Origin: Motacilla alba alba | Lineage: Eukaryota; Chordata; Aves; Passeriformes; Motacillidae | Assembly: GCF_015832195.1 (NCBI RefSeq) | Contig: NC_052030.1 | Coordinates: 12,977,439-13,041,438 of the forward strand | Direction of reading: 5' to 3' | DNA length: 64,000 bases | Part shown: piece after piece, positions 46,235 to 64,000 of the stretch | How positions within the stretch are numbered: the stretch's first letter is position 1 | Layout: each line of letters begins with the position of its first letter | The notes under the pieces: generated by a model | The model's input: the letters and a program-made list of their open reading frames with translations, nothing else | What the model was told of the DNA's origin: nothing | Database searches by the model: none | Made by a program: the position numbers and the translations under genes

Positions 46235-47879
46235 CACTAAAATGCAAATTTTATTCACAGTTGGCATGTTTATAAATATATATATTACATTCTTACAATC
46301 TACAGTACATTCTAAATATAGAGGGATTCAATCTAAGTGTTTGTGGGAGGGCGGGTGTGTATTAAACTGAGCAACCTAGATTCAATGATGGAAGACTTAA
46401 CAAAAAGGGGGCAAGGACTTGCTCCAGAAAATAAGGGGGAGCTCGAAATATTTTTATATATAAAATCCATTACCTGGATTTTAGTTAGTGCTTTGGCACT
46501 TTGCCACTGGCCTTTGGAGGCTGCTGTTGGACCTCACAAGACATGTCCTGGTTTGAGGCCGGAGGGCACGTCGGGTTGGAAGGGTAATCACTGAAATCCT
46601 ACTGTATGTACATCCTTATCAGAAGAAAACAGAAGATAATCATCACCCCTGGGAAAAACAAATGTTATCTGCTGAGTTTAGCTGTGCAGGGTTCAGTGTT
46701 GAACGTGCAGCTCTCCCCTGTGACCTCCCAGTGCCCTCTAACCGTGCTGGGCTGAGCAGGGGGCACAAGGAGCTGAGCACCCCCGGGGAGGGGATGGACC
46801 CAGAGGCAGCTGCTGCTGGTGGCCAGGTCAGCACACGTGGCACGGGGCCCAGGGACAGGGCCAGCTCTGGGAAGGGCCAGCAGGGAAGGCCAGGACAGCG
46901 TGGTAGCAGCAGGGCTGTGCTGGGCAGGAGCAGCCCTGGAGTGAGTGTGCACGGGAGGGAAGGAAGGGAGCACAGCTTCCAAGGCTGACTGAGATGGGGA
47001 GCTCCAGGGAAAGGGCTGGGAATACAAATCCAAAACAGGACAATCAAACAAAGCGGGCTTTTAAAAATAGCTCATTCTCTCAAACTTTCCAAAAGACCTT
47101 CCTTAGTATGAGTGATAGTCTGAGTATAGATCATATCTTCTCCTATTTTACAAATTAAGAAATACCGAAAATCGGCTGGCAAAGTTTATTACCTTGGCAT
47201 CTACTTAAAAAGAGAGTTTCAGTTTGAACTGTGTCTGTGTATCCAGTGTCAGTGCTTGGGAGGCAAACATGCTGGTTTGTAAACAGCCCAGTTACGCCTT
47301 TATCCCCTCCAGACTCTTTGGAAACTCACGACTCTGAGCTCTGGGAGCTGCTTCGTTCACACTGTTGGTTTTTGTCAGCTTTAAATGAATGCTGCTGGAT
47401 GGATATTCTCTGCACGTGGCCTGCACGACACGCTCTTCTCATGGATCTATTTATTCTGAGACCAATCTTTTGCTTTTAACCAAAGCTTGCAATATCGAAC
47501 AGTAGAGCTGTGTGAGCTTTGTAATATCCAAACTGCACTGGAGTTGGTTATATTTATTGATTTCCTGGGAAAGCACAGAGAATGAGACCGTATTATTTTT
47601 CTAAGTTTTTTTTTTTCATGTTATCGTGTATCAAAAACCCACACACATCTCTCACTTCCATCTCTGAGCACAGAGAAGACTTGAATTTTAACAGCTGTCC
47701 AGGATCTCTGCTCTCCCAGCTGCTTTTGGGTGGCTTCTTGGGGCTCCATTGAGTTATTATCCACCAGCTGATTCTTGTTAGAACACAACATTTTGCCCCA
47801 CTACCCAAAATTAAAGGCAGAAGGTGAGTGAAAAACAAACAAACGAACAAACCAAACCAAAAAAGTCTTTTGTGTCTCA
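46235..47879 (-). other. TMEM132D: TMEM132D 3' UTR (inferred)
   Basis: Runs downstream of the TAA at 47880-47882 on the - strand. Several AATAAA hexamers lie on this strand (complements at 47553-47558, 47450-47455, 47185-47190, 46250-46255 and 45997-46002). I favour the one at 46250-46255 because it sits in an AT-rich block that looks like a transcript end, but alternative ends are possible. Just after the stop there is a GTTT-rich stretch (about 47830-47866). Confidence 0.5.
46250..46255 (-). terminator. Candidate TMEM132D poly(A) signal
   Basis: AATAAA on the - strand about 1.6 kb after the TMEM132D stop, inside an AT-rich block. Other hexamers at 47553, 47450, 47185 and 45997 compete with it. 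Confidence 0.4.
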
Positions 47880-49085
<1,206 letters not shown>

Positions 49086-50108
49086 TCAGAGCGGTCAGCG
49101 AGGGAAATGGGCTCTGTTCTGGTCTGTTCCCTCCTCCTCACAAGATCCACACGCCATTAGTGATCAGAAAAGAAATAAATAGGGACAGCAGCGAAATTAA
49201 TGCCTTGCCAAGGCGTGAAGAGAAATACCGGTCTAAAACACTCGTTGATAATAAGATTGGTTTCCACAAAGGTGCTTAAAGGAGCTGTATCCCCTGGGCT
49301 CTGCAGAATCTGCTTCAGCACCACAATAAATTGCATGTCAGGAAGCATTACCAGTGACTGAGATCATTTACTGTTTTATATTTACATTAAAAAACCCCAA
49401 CATTATTTCTAAACTGCTTAAAATACAAAGTCTCCTCTCATTACACAAAGCACATGTTAAAGATAGCTAGTACAGCAAACAGGTCCACACATGACTCCAC
49501 ACCTTCACTCCTTGATTCCTGTCTCTCAAATTAAATTAGCAGATTGTACAAGCAGAGGAAACCAATCAGTTGCTTCTTTAGGAAACGGCCAGGGTAATTT
49601 TTACGCTTGTTAGCAATTAAAAGCAAGACAATAATAAAGTTTAATCTTGTGTCACAGCAATGCAGATTGTGTACTCCAGTGTGCATGGAGGCCTTCACTG
49701 AATGCCAATGAATCCGACCTGGGTAGTCAGAACATGCCTCATGCTGCAGCTTTCCTGGCATCCTTGACTTTTGGCTTCTAACTGGGCACATTTTAAAGTA
49801 TTTTTGAATTTCAGAAAACATGTGCTCACCCATTTCTGAAAATCAGGTCCTCTAAGGACTCTCAAATGACTATTGAAAGTTGTTGTGCCACCTGAAAAAC
49901 ATCTTTGTATTTGTACATTGATCATTTACAGATAAAATTCAGGCTGCTCTCCTGGAGTCTGATTCCTGCTTCTGATGGTCTGACTTGCCCTGGCTGGGAT
50001 ATCAGCCCTGGGGAATCCCCACCACAGACCTGGCTCCATCTGTGGAGTCTCTGCTGTCTGAAATGAGCTTTTCTATGGTCAGAGCTGGGATCACCTGTGA
50101 GAGTCTGC

Positions 50109-50138
50109 CAGACAGACAGACAGACAGACAGACAGACA
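50109..50138. repeat. CAGA microsatellite
   Basis: About seven perfect tetranucleotides of CAGA in a TMEM132D intron. Confidence 0.95.
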
Positions 50139-51355
50139 CCCAACCAACAAATCAACTTGTGAAAACCATGCATATGAAAGTCCTGTTCCTTTAAAAAGCA
50201 GTTTTTCATACAGACAGCATTTACATTCTAACTCCATGTATGTACAGAGAATAAACACATTATCCTTTAAATTGCTCATAGCACAAAGTCATTCACCTGT
50301 TCAGAGCATGGAGAATAAGTTCCAGTCTTCTGGGATTGTAGGGTGTATATTCTACTGGCCTGATTCCGAAATCCTCAGAGCCACAAAGCTCCCCCTGCTT
50401 CAATGGCAGATTTGCTTCTGTCTCTATTTCAGGCCGGAGCCCTAAGACTTTGCTGACACTGTCATAAATCCCAGCTTTGTGTTTATTAATCTTTGGCTGT
50501 TTCTTGAAGGCTGCATAGCATTTATGTCATCAGCTCTCATCCTCCCACTGTGTTGCTTAAACCTGCATAATCATTTAATAATTTTGCATTGCTTTGCTTA
50601 TAGGGACTGTGCTCTGAGAATCATGTCCTGAGCAACGGAGGGACTCAGCTGCCTTCCAAAGCAGAGTCAGCCCTGCCAGCCTGGAGGGCACACACTCTCC
50701 TCTCTGTTTATGTGGACCCCTGGCTGCAGCCCTGCATGCAGAGAAGGACCTGTCCAGGCTGCATTTCTGGGGAAATGCCCGAGCTGGGCACACACGGGGG
50801 CTGACTGGCACCAAGCCCTGCCCCTGGGCTGGTCTCAGGGCACTTTGTCCAACCCCTGTGCCACGGGTGAGCTCACTGGCCTTGCCTCCACCCGCCCGGC
50901 ATGGATTCCTTCACTCCTGGAACACTACACGGGAGCCTGATTTTTATCACCCTGTACAGGCAGCAGCTCTGCATTATTTCCCATCCTGCATCCCAAGGAA
51001 AAGACCCCATGATGGATTAAAGCACCTCAGCAGCTGGCCAAACTTCAAACGTGCATGCCATTTACCTTTGAAGCTCAGAACATGCTTAAGTGTTAAGAGC
51101 CCAGTGTATCCTTGATGAAAGTCCCAGACTGATGGATTTGGTTTGGAAAAACAAGTTTACATTTCAAATGTGTACAGAAGCACAAGGACAAATACCAAGC
51201 AGGGACTGCTGAGGACACGGCAAAATCCAAAAGCCCTTGGTAACTGTTGGTTCCCTAATAAAGGAACTAAGAGTAATAAGGGGAAAAAATGGTTTATGAA
51301 ATCATGAATCAGGAAATGAGTCAGTGATGCTGATTCACATTCTAGTAATGAATCA

Positions 51356-55413
<4,058 letters not shown>

Positions 55414-57454
55414 TTATGAAGTTCACCACATGCTGGGTGAGTGGGAGGAAGAGAAGGGATCTGGGTTTAAACTGGCTCCAGGTTCAGAGGACAACATGGA
55501 GTACCAAGAAAGGTGCCTGGTGTGCCCTCAATAGCCTCTGTAATTCAGCAGCACTTCAAGAGGCTGGTTTTCCCTGCCATAAACACTTCCAGTATAATCT
55601 AAGCTAAGGGAACAGCTTTCTTCTGGTCCTTAGTTCCCACTCCAGCAGGAGGACAGACCTCAGATCGTGGCAGGGAGAGAAGGTTCCTCTCCTCTCCCCA
55701 CAGCTCAGACTCCCCAGAGCTCCTGCTCTCCCCTGAGAGCCCACAGACCCCCACTCACCTGGGGAGGAGCAGGTGAGTGCCTGCAGGCAGAGCTGAGAGG
55801 GGACAATCCCTCTAATCAACCCCAGAACGGGACAGAGCTCCTCCAGAGCCCTGTCACAGGCACCAGGGAATGAACAGGGTGCTCACAAGCAGAACTGCTC
55901 CCAGGGAGAGCTCAGGGATGGCCAGGGCACAGCCTGAGCCCTGCTGCCAGCCTGGCAGAGCGCTGCAACAGGAGCCGGCCCTGATGTCCTTTCATTTATC
56001 ACCTGCAGCTCTGGACATCAATACTGCAGAGAGTTAGTAAATCTCACTCAAGCAATTTAGCAGCTACTGCAAGGATCTAGGTGAGCTGACAGGACCTGTT
56101 CATTACAGTTAGTTAAAATATATGAGTAAATGTACACGTCAAATAATTTATTAACTACCACTTTACCGTGCTGATGATCTGAAGGAATGATCTATTAGAA
56201 CCCTGAGCTCTTTGCACAATCCATTACCAGCCAGACCTTCTATTCCATTCCATCAATGCATTTAATACTTCTCACTCTGGAATGTACAGTCTCATCCTTG
56301 TCTGAATTTAATGCCATTTTCTACTTCTCTGTTTAAATGCTGAATGAATTTAAATCATATTTAAATATCACCAGCTTTTGTAGGATAATTGGCATTCCTG
56401 ATATTATTATCTTTAAACAACAAGCCCTCCCAGCCAGATCCATGGCAAATGCATTTCCACCCTGGCTTGTCTGAGCCTAGGTGACCCACCAAGGAAAGGT
56501 TATCATGGCTCTTGCAATGTCTCCCTTCCAAGCCCCCTCTGCTTTAAGGTCAGACTCTTGAGTTGCTGTTGGTTTCAGCAGGAAGGTAAGGAGTTTGTTT
56601 ACAGGCACATTGATGGGGTTTGTGTCTCAGGTAAGCCTGTTTTCCACCAGCTGCTGGCTGTCCTGTCAGGACCCAGGCTCAGTGAGCTCAGAGCCCAGAG
56701 CAGGCAGCTGGGCAGAGCCCTGGGAGCAGCTGGATGTGAGCTGCATGCGAGCTGCAGCACAGGCACATCCCCTGGAGCAGCCCCGGGGCAGACGCTGCTG
56801 TCACAGGGGTGCTCTCAGGGCAAGGAGCACCCCCAGCTGCAGTGTCTGCTGCAGGTGAGAACCCTCCAGGCACTGCCTGGCACTTCTGCTCCCTCTCCCA
56901 CCTTGCTTCTGAAGTGGGAACCGACTGCAGCCTGCTGGCACTGTGCTTACCCCGTTGTCTTGTGTTTTAAGTGCTGTTCTCACAGCAGACAAGTCTCCTA
57001 TGTGCTAATGAGCTCTGGCTGCTGCCTCCTGCCTCCCCTGCTCCCCCTGAGCCACCAGCGGCAAGGAAACCGGGCAGAGCCTCCTGTGCTGCCTTCCCCG
57101 GGGAGGAACGAGCTCAAGCTGAAGGCAGGGTGGCCCAGGGTCACCCAGGAGCTGCTGGCCCTGGGCTCCTGCACTCGCCCTGAGCTCCGCAGGCTGCACC
57201 ACGGGCACAAGGGAGGGCTGTGAACCCGGGCTTTCCTGGCTGGCACACGGTAACTGCTCTGTGTGACCTCCTCGCCACCTCTGCTTCCAGTACCAGCACC
57301 TCACACTGCTCAGTCTCAGCTAATTAACACAAGGCAATTAAGCGTGATAGCCCTGGGACTGAAACCCCGAGGCACTTAAGGACTGGAACAACTCCCAGTG
57401 CCTGAGGGCAGCCCAGGGATCAGAGCTGAGCTTCTGAACTGCCATGGGAGCTCT

Positions 57455-57550
57455 GGGCCCTGCATGTCCCCTGGGTGCCCTGCATGTCCCCTGCATGTCC
57501 CCTGCATGTCCCCTGGGTGCCCTGCATGTCCCCTGCATGTCCCCGGGGTG
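57455..57550. repeat. CCCTGCATGTCCCCTG array
   Basis: Repeats of CCTGCATGTCC, some with an inserted GGGTGCC, in the large TMEM132D intron. Units are short and irregular. Confidence 0.85.
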
Positions 57551-59474
57551 CCCCCTTGTATCCCCTGGGTGTGCCCTGCTCTGCCCTTCACCAGGGCTGC
57601 TGGCAGGGCACCTGGGTAAGGTGTCACTGCCTGAACAGGGACTTCTGGTGGGATTTTGCTGCTGGTTTTACTGTTCCTTGTGAAGAGCAGCTCAGCCACA
57701 GGGGCTGGAAGTCAACACAGACTCTCCCAGGCACGGAGATAACTGCTGAACTGTGCTGGGCAGGGATGGCAATCAGACTCTCAGATTCTAAATTCATTAA
57801 TGCTCAAGCAATAACAAGAGAAGGAAAATTTGGCAGGCAAACAGCTCGATTCCAACTTTATCAGGGTTTACTGCACAAAGAGAGCTAAAAAAAGAATCCA
57901 TTCCTAAAAGACTACTGTATGAATGATTAAATAAATACCATGACCTTGTGCCTTCAATATTATGATTTATAGAACAAACTGATGGTCAGGAAAAAAAATG
58001 CCTGTGCTGGGGATAGCCGCTGGTGCCGTGTCCCTGGCTGTAGGTGAGGTCAGCAGCACCATGAGCTACTGAGCTCCCAGGCAGCCCTGCCTGCCTGGCT
58101 GAAGGAGCAGCACTGCTCTGCTGCAGCGTGCATGCTACCAGAGCAGCACCAAACACGGGGCAGAGTCCAGAGTCCAGCACATGCAGAAACAGGGCATCAC
58201 TGGGCAGGCAGATCAGCCCTGCCCTGCTCCTGCAGCCGCAGCCCAGCGTCCATCCTCCTGCACGAGGGAAGGGCTGCAGGCACGGAGCGGGAGCAGAAAA
58301 CTGGAATATCTCCTGAGATTGTGTTCTAGGAGCTGTGAACCCTGCTGGCACCCTGGGGCTGTCCCACAGCTGGCACCCTGGGGGCTGTGCCCTGGCTGGT
58401 GCCCAGGGTCTCTCCCATGGCTCCCCCAGCTCTTGCTGATGGGAAGAGCCCAGAGAAGCTTTGGCTGCCACGGCCCCTCCTGAGCCCACCCTTCCCTTTC
58501 CAGCCTGGCACAGATCCCAGCCCCTCAGCCTGGCACGGATCCCAGCTCCTTTCCTTTCCAAAAACTCACCCAAGGGGGCGTGGAGTGCCCCCAGCCCTGC
58601 CCTGCCCGCTGGCCTCAGCACAGGGCTGGGCACCAAACCAGGAGAAAACACAGCAGGGCAGCCCTGCAGGTGCCCTGGTGCCAGGAGTGCCCCAGGGGCT
58701 CTGCCCCGGCCCAGCTCAGCTCCTGGGGGCACATCAGGGATGGCCTGCAGGGCTGCAGCAGCCTGGGCACACACAGCCATTCCAGAAAGCCACTGAGCAC
58801 TTTGGAAATGCAGCAGGGCTACAAAGGGACTGGGGAAAGGTGGGTGATTTGTGGGGAAAACCAACCTGTTTCCTTCCCAAAATCCAGGGACTCCCCCCAC
58901 CTCTCATTTCCCCTCCTCCTGCCCCTGAGTTCTGGTATCTCAGAGATGCCAACTCCAGCTTTCAGGAGAGGTGACAAGGGCTCAAGAGAGAACGAGCAGA
59001 TTTGCTTCTCCTGCTAATGTACTGCTGGAACACATCTCTGTGTTGTGGCCACTGTAATTCGGGGACATTATAATGCCATTAAACCCTTCTGGTGCTGTGC
59101 TGTGCTCAGGCTTTGTGTCACTGGAGCTTTTCACACACCTGCACCGAGCTGACTTCCCTTAATTAAGGGAGACTGTACTCAGCGTTCACGAGATGCTCCA
59201 GAAACCCTCCCAGTGCAGGGGGCTTTCATCTCTTGAGGGACTGAGCTTTGAATGCCATTTTGGGGCACGAACTTGGTAGGTTATAAAAGTGCTGTGGGCT
59301 TCTTTTGGCTCCTGCAGGTGCCCCTCTTTTTCTGCCAGCAGTGAACAGCCGAGGCAGCTGCCTGCGAGTGCCACACAGATCTGAGCCACGAGAGCTGGCT
59401 CTGGGGCAGGGCACAGCTCTGTCCCACGCTGCCAGCCCAGCACAGAGGCAGCAAGGACACTCCCAGAGCAAACA

Positions 59475-59951
59475 TGTCACCACGACATCTGTATGACAAT
59501 CCTTTGCCAGGATTTTCTTCTCCTGGGAAGCTGAGGGGCCTCAGGAAGGAAATGCAAACAAGAACTCTCTGCTGCTGTGGGATGCAGCAGGTGCTGCCTT
59601 GGTTGGTCCAGGGAGGTGTTTCTAATGAATGACCAATCAAGGATGCAGCTGGCTCAGACTCTGCTCAGCCACAGCCTTTGTTATTCATTCCTTTCTGTTC
59701 CTGCCCAGCCTTCTGATGGATCCTTTCTCCCTGTTCTTTTAGTGTAGTTTCAATATAGCATTTTAATATAATATTATAATATATATAATAATATATAATA
59801 ATATCTATAATACTATATATTATATACATAATTATATATAATATAATATATAAAATAATATATATAATAATATAATAACTCAGCCTTCTGGAACATGGAG
59901 TCAAGATTCTCATCTCTTCCCTCGTGCTGGGACCCTGCAAATCCCAGGACA
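59475..59951 (+). mobile_element. Solo LTR, copy 3, with AT-rich expansion
   Basis: 477 bp from TG to CA, flanked directly by the 6-bp duplication CAAACA (59469-59474 and 59952-59957). It matches 21358-21742 along its length, and its last bases after TGCAAATC are the same length as in copy 1. It is about 92 bp longer because the TATA-like part has grown into an AT-rich run (about 59757-59880). It has no internal genes. It is antisense to TMEM132D. Confidence 0.9.
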
Positions 59952-61424
59952 CAAACACACGCTGCTGGCTCTGGAAGAGCTCAGTCACTGCCACAGCACG
60001 CGCAGAGTGCAGGATTTCAGGAGTGCTCAGCACTGCACTGAATTCAAGCCCCACAGCCAAGGGCAGAGCTGCAGTCACTGCTGCTCCTGCTGCACATCCT
60101 CTGCAGGCCTGCAGTGCCCAGCCCCGTGCAGCTGTGCCCCCCGGGTACCCCAGAGCCCAGCTGGCAGCTCTGCAGCCCTGCAGGGGATGCTGCAGTGCCC
60201 CTCCTGCACAGAAAACCCAACCAGGGGCACTGCTGCTCCAAGGCACTGCTTTACCTGTACCTGAAAAGCCTTGTTTGAAAAGTGTTGTTTGAAAAGGGGT
60301 TATCTCTGTCCTCTGAAAGTCCCCCTTTGTATGCTCTTGGGGTGTGATCACAAACAGAGCAATTGCTTTTTATGAATTCCTCCTCTTTTAGTTCACATTA
60401 TCTGGGGAATAAAAGAGGAAACTCTTGGAAGCCCTGCAGCAGGACCTCACCAGCCTGGGGAAAACGAGGGAAGCAGCAAAAAGGCCCCTCACAAATCCCA
60501 CCCAGCCCCTGCCCCACCGACCAGTCAGCGTTGTTCCCATCCGTGTCCTGAAAGCATTCCACTGCTTTCCCCACTCCCCTTGTGTCCCGGCTGTCTGTGG
60601 GAGAGCTGAATTTGTGGCTGCTATTCCTTTGGGCCCATAAACCCCGTGGCAGCTTGTGGCTGAACAGAATCCAAAGATCTAAAGGGAGGGAGGGCAAGGG
60701 GAATGCACATCCTAGCTCCCAGAAGAGGTACCCAGAACCGCACTGGCAGCTCTCAGAAAGAACTGGAACAGTCTTTCCCCTCCTCATTATCATCACTGAA
60801 TCCCCAAGGGACCACAGTAAAGCCCTCACAGGAAACTGCTTTCCTGCCAGAGTAGTTCTGGTGGAACTCTTGGGAAGTCACAGCTAATAAGTCTTTGAAA
60901 ATGGAATGTATCTTTGAAAATAAAATGTATCTTGAGCAGTTTAGGTCTGTGCACGTCAAGGGTGGCCAGTTGGAGGGTAAGCCTCTGGTATTTCCCCATA
61001 AAAATCAGTATTTGGGAATGCCTCTGTCCCCATCCCTGCTCCTGTAGAAGATCCTTCCCCCCGCGAGCTCTCTGGATATAATGCACACTTCAAACACAGC
61101 CCTGCCACCGCGGCAAGCTCAGGGGATCTCTTCTGATTTAGCACTGCACACATTTCCCCTGGTCTACCAGCATAAATGGGGATATTTAGTAACCTAAGTT
61201 ATGATAATGAGCCCTGCCTAAATCACTGCTGGCAGGAGAAGAATGGGGGAGTCTGTGCTAAGCATTAAAAATGAATGAGGAGGGGAATAAATAAGCACGA
61301 GCAGCTCGTTGGAGCCATAAAAGCCTCCAGAACACAAGCTGTGCACCAAGGTGCAAAAGGATGGGGCCATCATCAGCCCTGCAAGCCACTCAGAAATGAC
61401 TCGGGGAGGCAGAGCCAGCTTTAC

Positions 61425-62030
61425 TGAGCCCAGCCTAGAGCTCAGGACAGGGGGCATGGCTGAGCCCAGCCTAGAGCTCAGGACAGGGATCAGGAGCTCC
61501 GGGGATGCTGAGCCCAGCCTAGAGCTCAGGACAGGGATCAGGAGCTCTGGGGATGCTGAGCCCAGCCTAAAGCTGCAGGGCAGGGGGCATGGCTGAGCCC
61601 AGCCTAGAGCTCAGGACAGGGATCAGGAGCCCCGGGGATGCTGAGCCCAGCCTGAAGCTCAGGACAGGGATCAGGAGCTCTGGGGATGCTGAGCCCAGCC
61701 TAAAGCTGCAGGGCAGGGGGCATGGCTGAGCCCAGCCTAGAGCTCAGGACAGGGATCAGGAACTCCGGGGATGCTGAGCCCAGCCTGAAGCTCAGGACAG
61801 GGATCAGGAGCTCCGGGGATGCTGAGCCCAGCCTGAAGCTCAGGACAGGGATCAGGAGCTCTGGGGATGCTGAGCCCAGCCTAGAGCTCAGGACAGGGAT
61901 CAGGAGCTCTGGGGATGCTGAGCCCAGCCTAAAGCTGCAGGGCAGGGGGGGATGGCTGAGCCCAGCCTGAAGCTCAGGACAGGGATAGGTAACTCCAGGG
62001 ATGCTGAGCCCAGCCTGAAGCTGCAGAGAC
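61425..62030. repeat. Minisatellite, 48-bp unit, about twelve copies
   Basis: GCTGAGCCCAGCCTAGAGCT, CAGGACAGGGATCAGGAGCT, CCGGGGAT. At 48 bp (16 codons) one frame stays open and reads AEPSLELRTGIRSSGD repeatedly. There is no splice-site context or conserved family, so I treat it as noncoding. Some units are replaced by a shorter form with GGCAGGGGGCAT. Confidence 0.93.
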
Positions 62031-64000
62031 AAACACCTCCCCTGGTTTCTAAGGGTCTTGTTTGCTGCCAGGCTTCCCACAGTGACACGGTGCAAGCCCA
62101 CCCAGCCCTGCTATGAACAGGTATTAGCAGAGACCTGTGCGCATGAAAAATGAGTTTTACTGCACTAATCCACCTGAAGCATCTCGTAGAGCATATTGAT
62201 TAAGAGAACTCTGATACCAATTCATTTCTAAGAAGTATTTTGGTTTGCTCTGCAGCTTTGTGGCAAACATCAATACATTATCCTCAGCCCAACAGAGCCG
62301 AGGGAAACACGCAATGGGACATTTTTAAGGACTTACAATTCTGGGCAAAGATCCAGCTGGAGCTGCCAGTGTAATAGTTCCTTTGTGGTGTGACACAACG
62401 TCTGCTGTGTGGTGTTACCAGCTGAAAATCCCCTCATTAACAGCCTCTCCTCAGGAATCACCTTTTGCTTCTTAAAATCAAGACTTGGCAGATCAAACTT
62501 CAGTGGGTTTTTCCTCTCCGTGTTTCTTTTGCCCCCGTTTCCAGCACTGAGAACAGTCAGTTTCTCTCTGTGCAGTGGATTTGCACAGATTTTACACATT
62601 TTCTGGGGCGGCAGTGACAGCAGAGCAGCTTCTGCCCAGCCCTTCTGAGGACATTTTTGAGTCTCTGCACACTCCGTGCTCACTGTGATTTATTTCTGCC
62701 TGTGCAGAGCTTGTCCCCTCCGAGCACTGAGCTCAGAGCAGCCAGGGCCACCTGATGTGTCCCTGGTGCTGAGTGTCCCCTCTCCCACGGCACTGGCAGT
62801 CGAGCTGCCTGGAGGATGAATGCTGCATTTCAGCAGGGCTGGCAAGACACATACATTTGCTTTCATTTTTGGGTCACGAAATTCAGTTTCATTTCAATTT
62901 CAAATGATTAAAATTATGTAAAAATACCACAACATCAAGGAAAAAGTTATTTTAAAATGAAAAAATCAAAACATTTCATTTTGGAAATGTCAAAACAAGT
63001 TGTTTCCTTGACACAACAAGAACCTGGTAGCATCCTTTTCTTCTTTTTTTCTTCTGTCAGAGATGAAATTCCAAGGAAATTAGCATCATTTCACAAAGCT
63101 GCTTTACAGGAGTACAAATTCTGACTGAATAAACTCTGCCAAATTTCCCCCAATAAGCCTTAATCAAGTGGGGCCACAAATCAAAACAAAATCATCACGA
63201 TGAAACCTGCTCAATTAAAACCCCATCTCAGGGAATCCGCGGAACCTTTGGCACAGTGAGTGTGCTGTTCCCGTGTACAGGAAGGGACAGGAAGGCACAG
63301 AAGCACTTGGCACAAGCCTGGCATTCACGGCCTGCTCCCTCACACACTCACCAGCTGGCTGTGTGTAATTTGTTGAGATCAATGCTCTGAAGGATGCTGA
63401 AGTGTTAAACTCCCACTGCACTCCAGGGGAGTTTGGTGCTCTGAGAATCCGGCCTTCCATCTCCCTTTGGTGGATCTGCACACTCAGGCTCCTCTCCCCA
63501 GTTTTTACAGGGATTCTGCAAAGCCAGCTCTGTAAGAGACAAGGAGGAGCTCAGGTGCTGGAGTCACCCAGCTGCCTCTTTCTGCTGATTCTGTTTCTGG
63601 GCAGTTTTTTGGGCCAGCCCTTCACCTCCTGGGGGCAGGGGCAGCTCTGGGGGTGCAGCTCTGTCCAGGGCACACACAGACAATTCAAAGGGCCTCCTTC
63701 ACTCCTGCTGCTCCTTTGCTGCCGCAGCCGTGCCCCCGAGCTGCTGTTGGCTGTGCTGCAGTTCCCGTTTCCAGCTGACCAGGAGGCTCCCTGCCCACCA
63801 GCTGCTCGGGATGCTCCGTGGGCACAGGGCTGAGACAGCCCCGTGGCTGCTCCTGGCAATCAATCAGGGATGGCAGCAGAGCCCGAGCCAGGCTGGCACT
63901 GCCTGAGGAGCTGCCAGGAACCTGCTGGGCTCAGCCCACCTCCTCAGTGCTTCAGATTTTAGGAGCCACAATTGTTTGTAATCAACGTGACAACACTTTC

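Noticed and set aside
57986..58900. 304-residue open frame on the - strand in the TMEM132D intron
   Set aside because: GC-rich sequence with no recognisable domain, and composition typical of chance frames in such DNA.
62333..62683. Possible upstream TMEM132D exon on the - strand
   Set aside because: The translation has no resemblance to the TMEM132 ectodomain and no phase-compatible splice sites were found.

Overview
The window is vertebrate nuclear DNA, most likely from a bird and probably a songbird. The reasons are two long, multi-exon genes with GT-AG introns, the gene order GLT1D1 next to TMEM132D (conserved across amniotes; in chicken this block is, from memory, on microchromosome 15), many GC-rich minisatellites, and short solo LTRs with 6-bp target duplications. 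No bacterial-type operon, CRISPR array, tRNA or rRNA gene was seen. Nearly all long open frames outside the exons listed are repeat or chance frames.

Layout. From 1 to about 31.6 kb, on the + strand, lies GLT1D1, a GT4-type glycosyltransferase. I place eleven coding exons, from the second coding exon (6242) to the stop codon (29630-29632). All exon phases join without a break and give about 318 residues. Only the first coding exon, about 22 residues, should lie upstream. A 3' UTR of about 2 kb follows. From about 31.6 to 46.2 kb is an intergenic stretch without a recognisable gene, carrying minisatellites and one reverse-oriented LTR. From about 46.2 kb to the right edge, on the - strand, lies the 3' end of TMEM132D, a single-pass neuronal membrane protein. 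Four coding exons are placed (55157-55362, 53885-54158, 51851-52042, 47880-49055). The last carries the transmembrane helix and the whole cytoplasmic tail. The two genes converge tail to tail.

Repeats. At least twelve minisatellite arrays are present, together with two well-bounded solo LTRs (21358-21742 and 59475-59951) and a third, less well-bounded relative (36618-36994).

The most unusual observation is that in each gene one minisatellite has grown out of an authentic splice site. In GLT1D1 the array at 21871-22186 ends exactly at the acceptor of exon 22187-22307 and repeats that acceptor seven more times. The four nearest extra acceptors are in frame and open, so their use would insert 15, 28, 41 or 56 residues into the catalytic domain. 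In TMEM132D the array at about 53395-53890 repeats the donor of exon 53885-54158. Using those copies would add an in-frame stop. These two arrays look like ladders of competing splice sites whose copy number could vary between individuals. The splicing consequence is inference; the sequence structure is seen directly.
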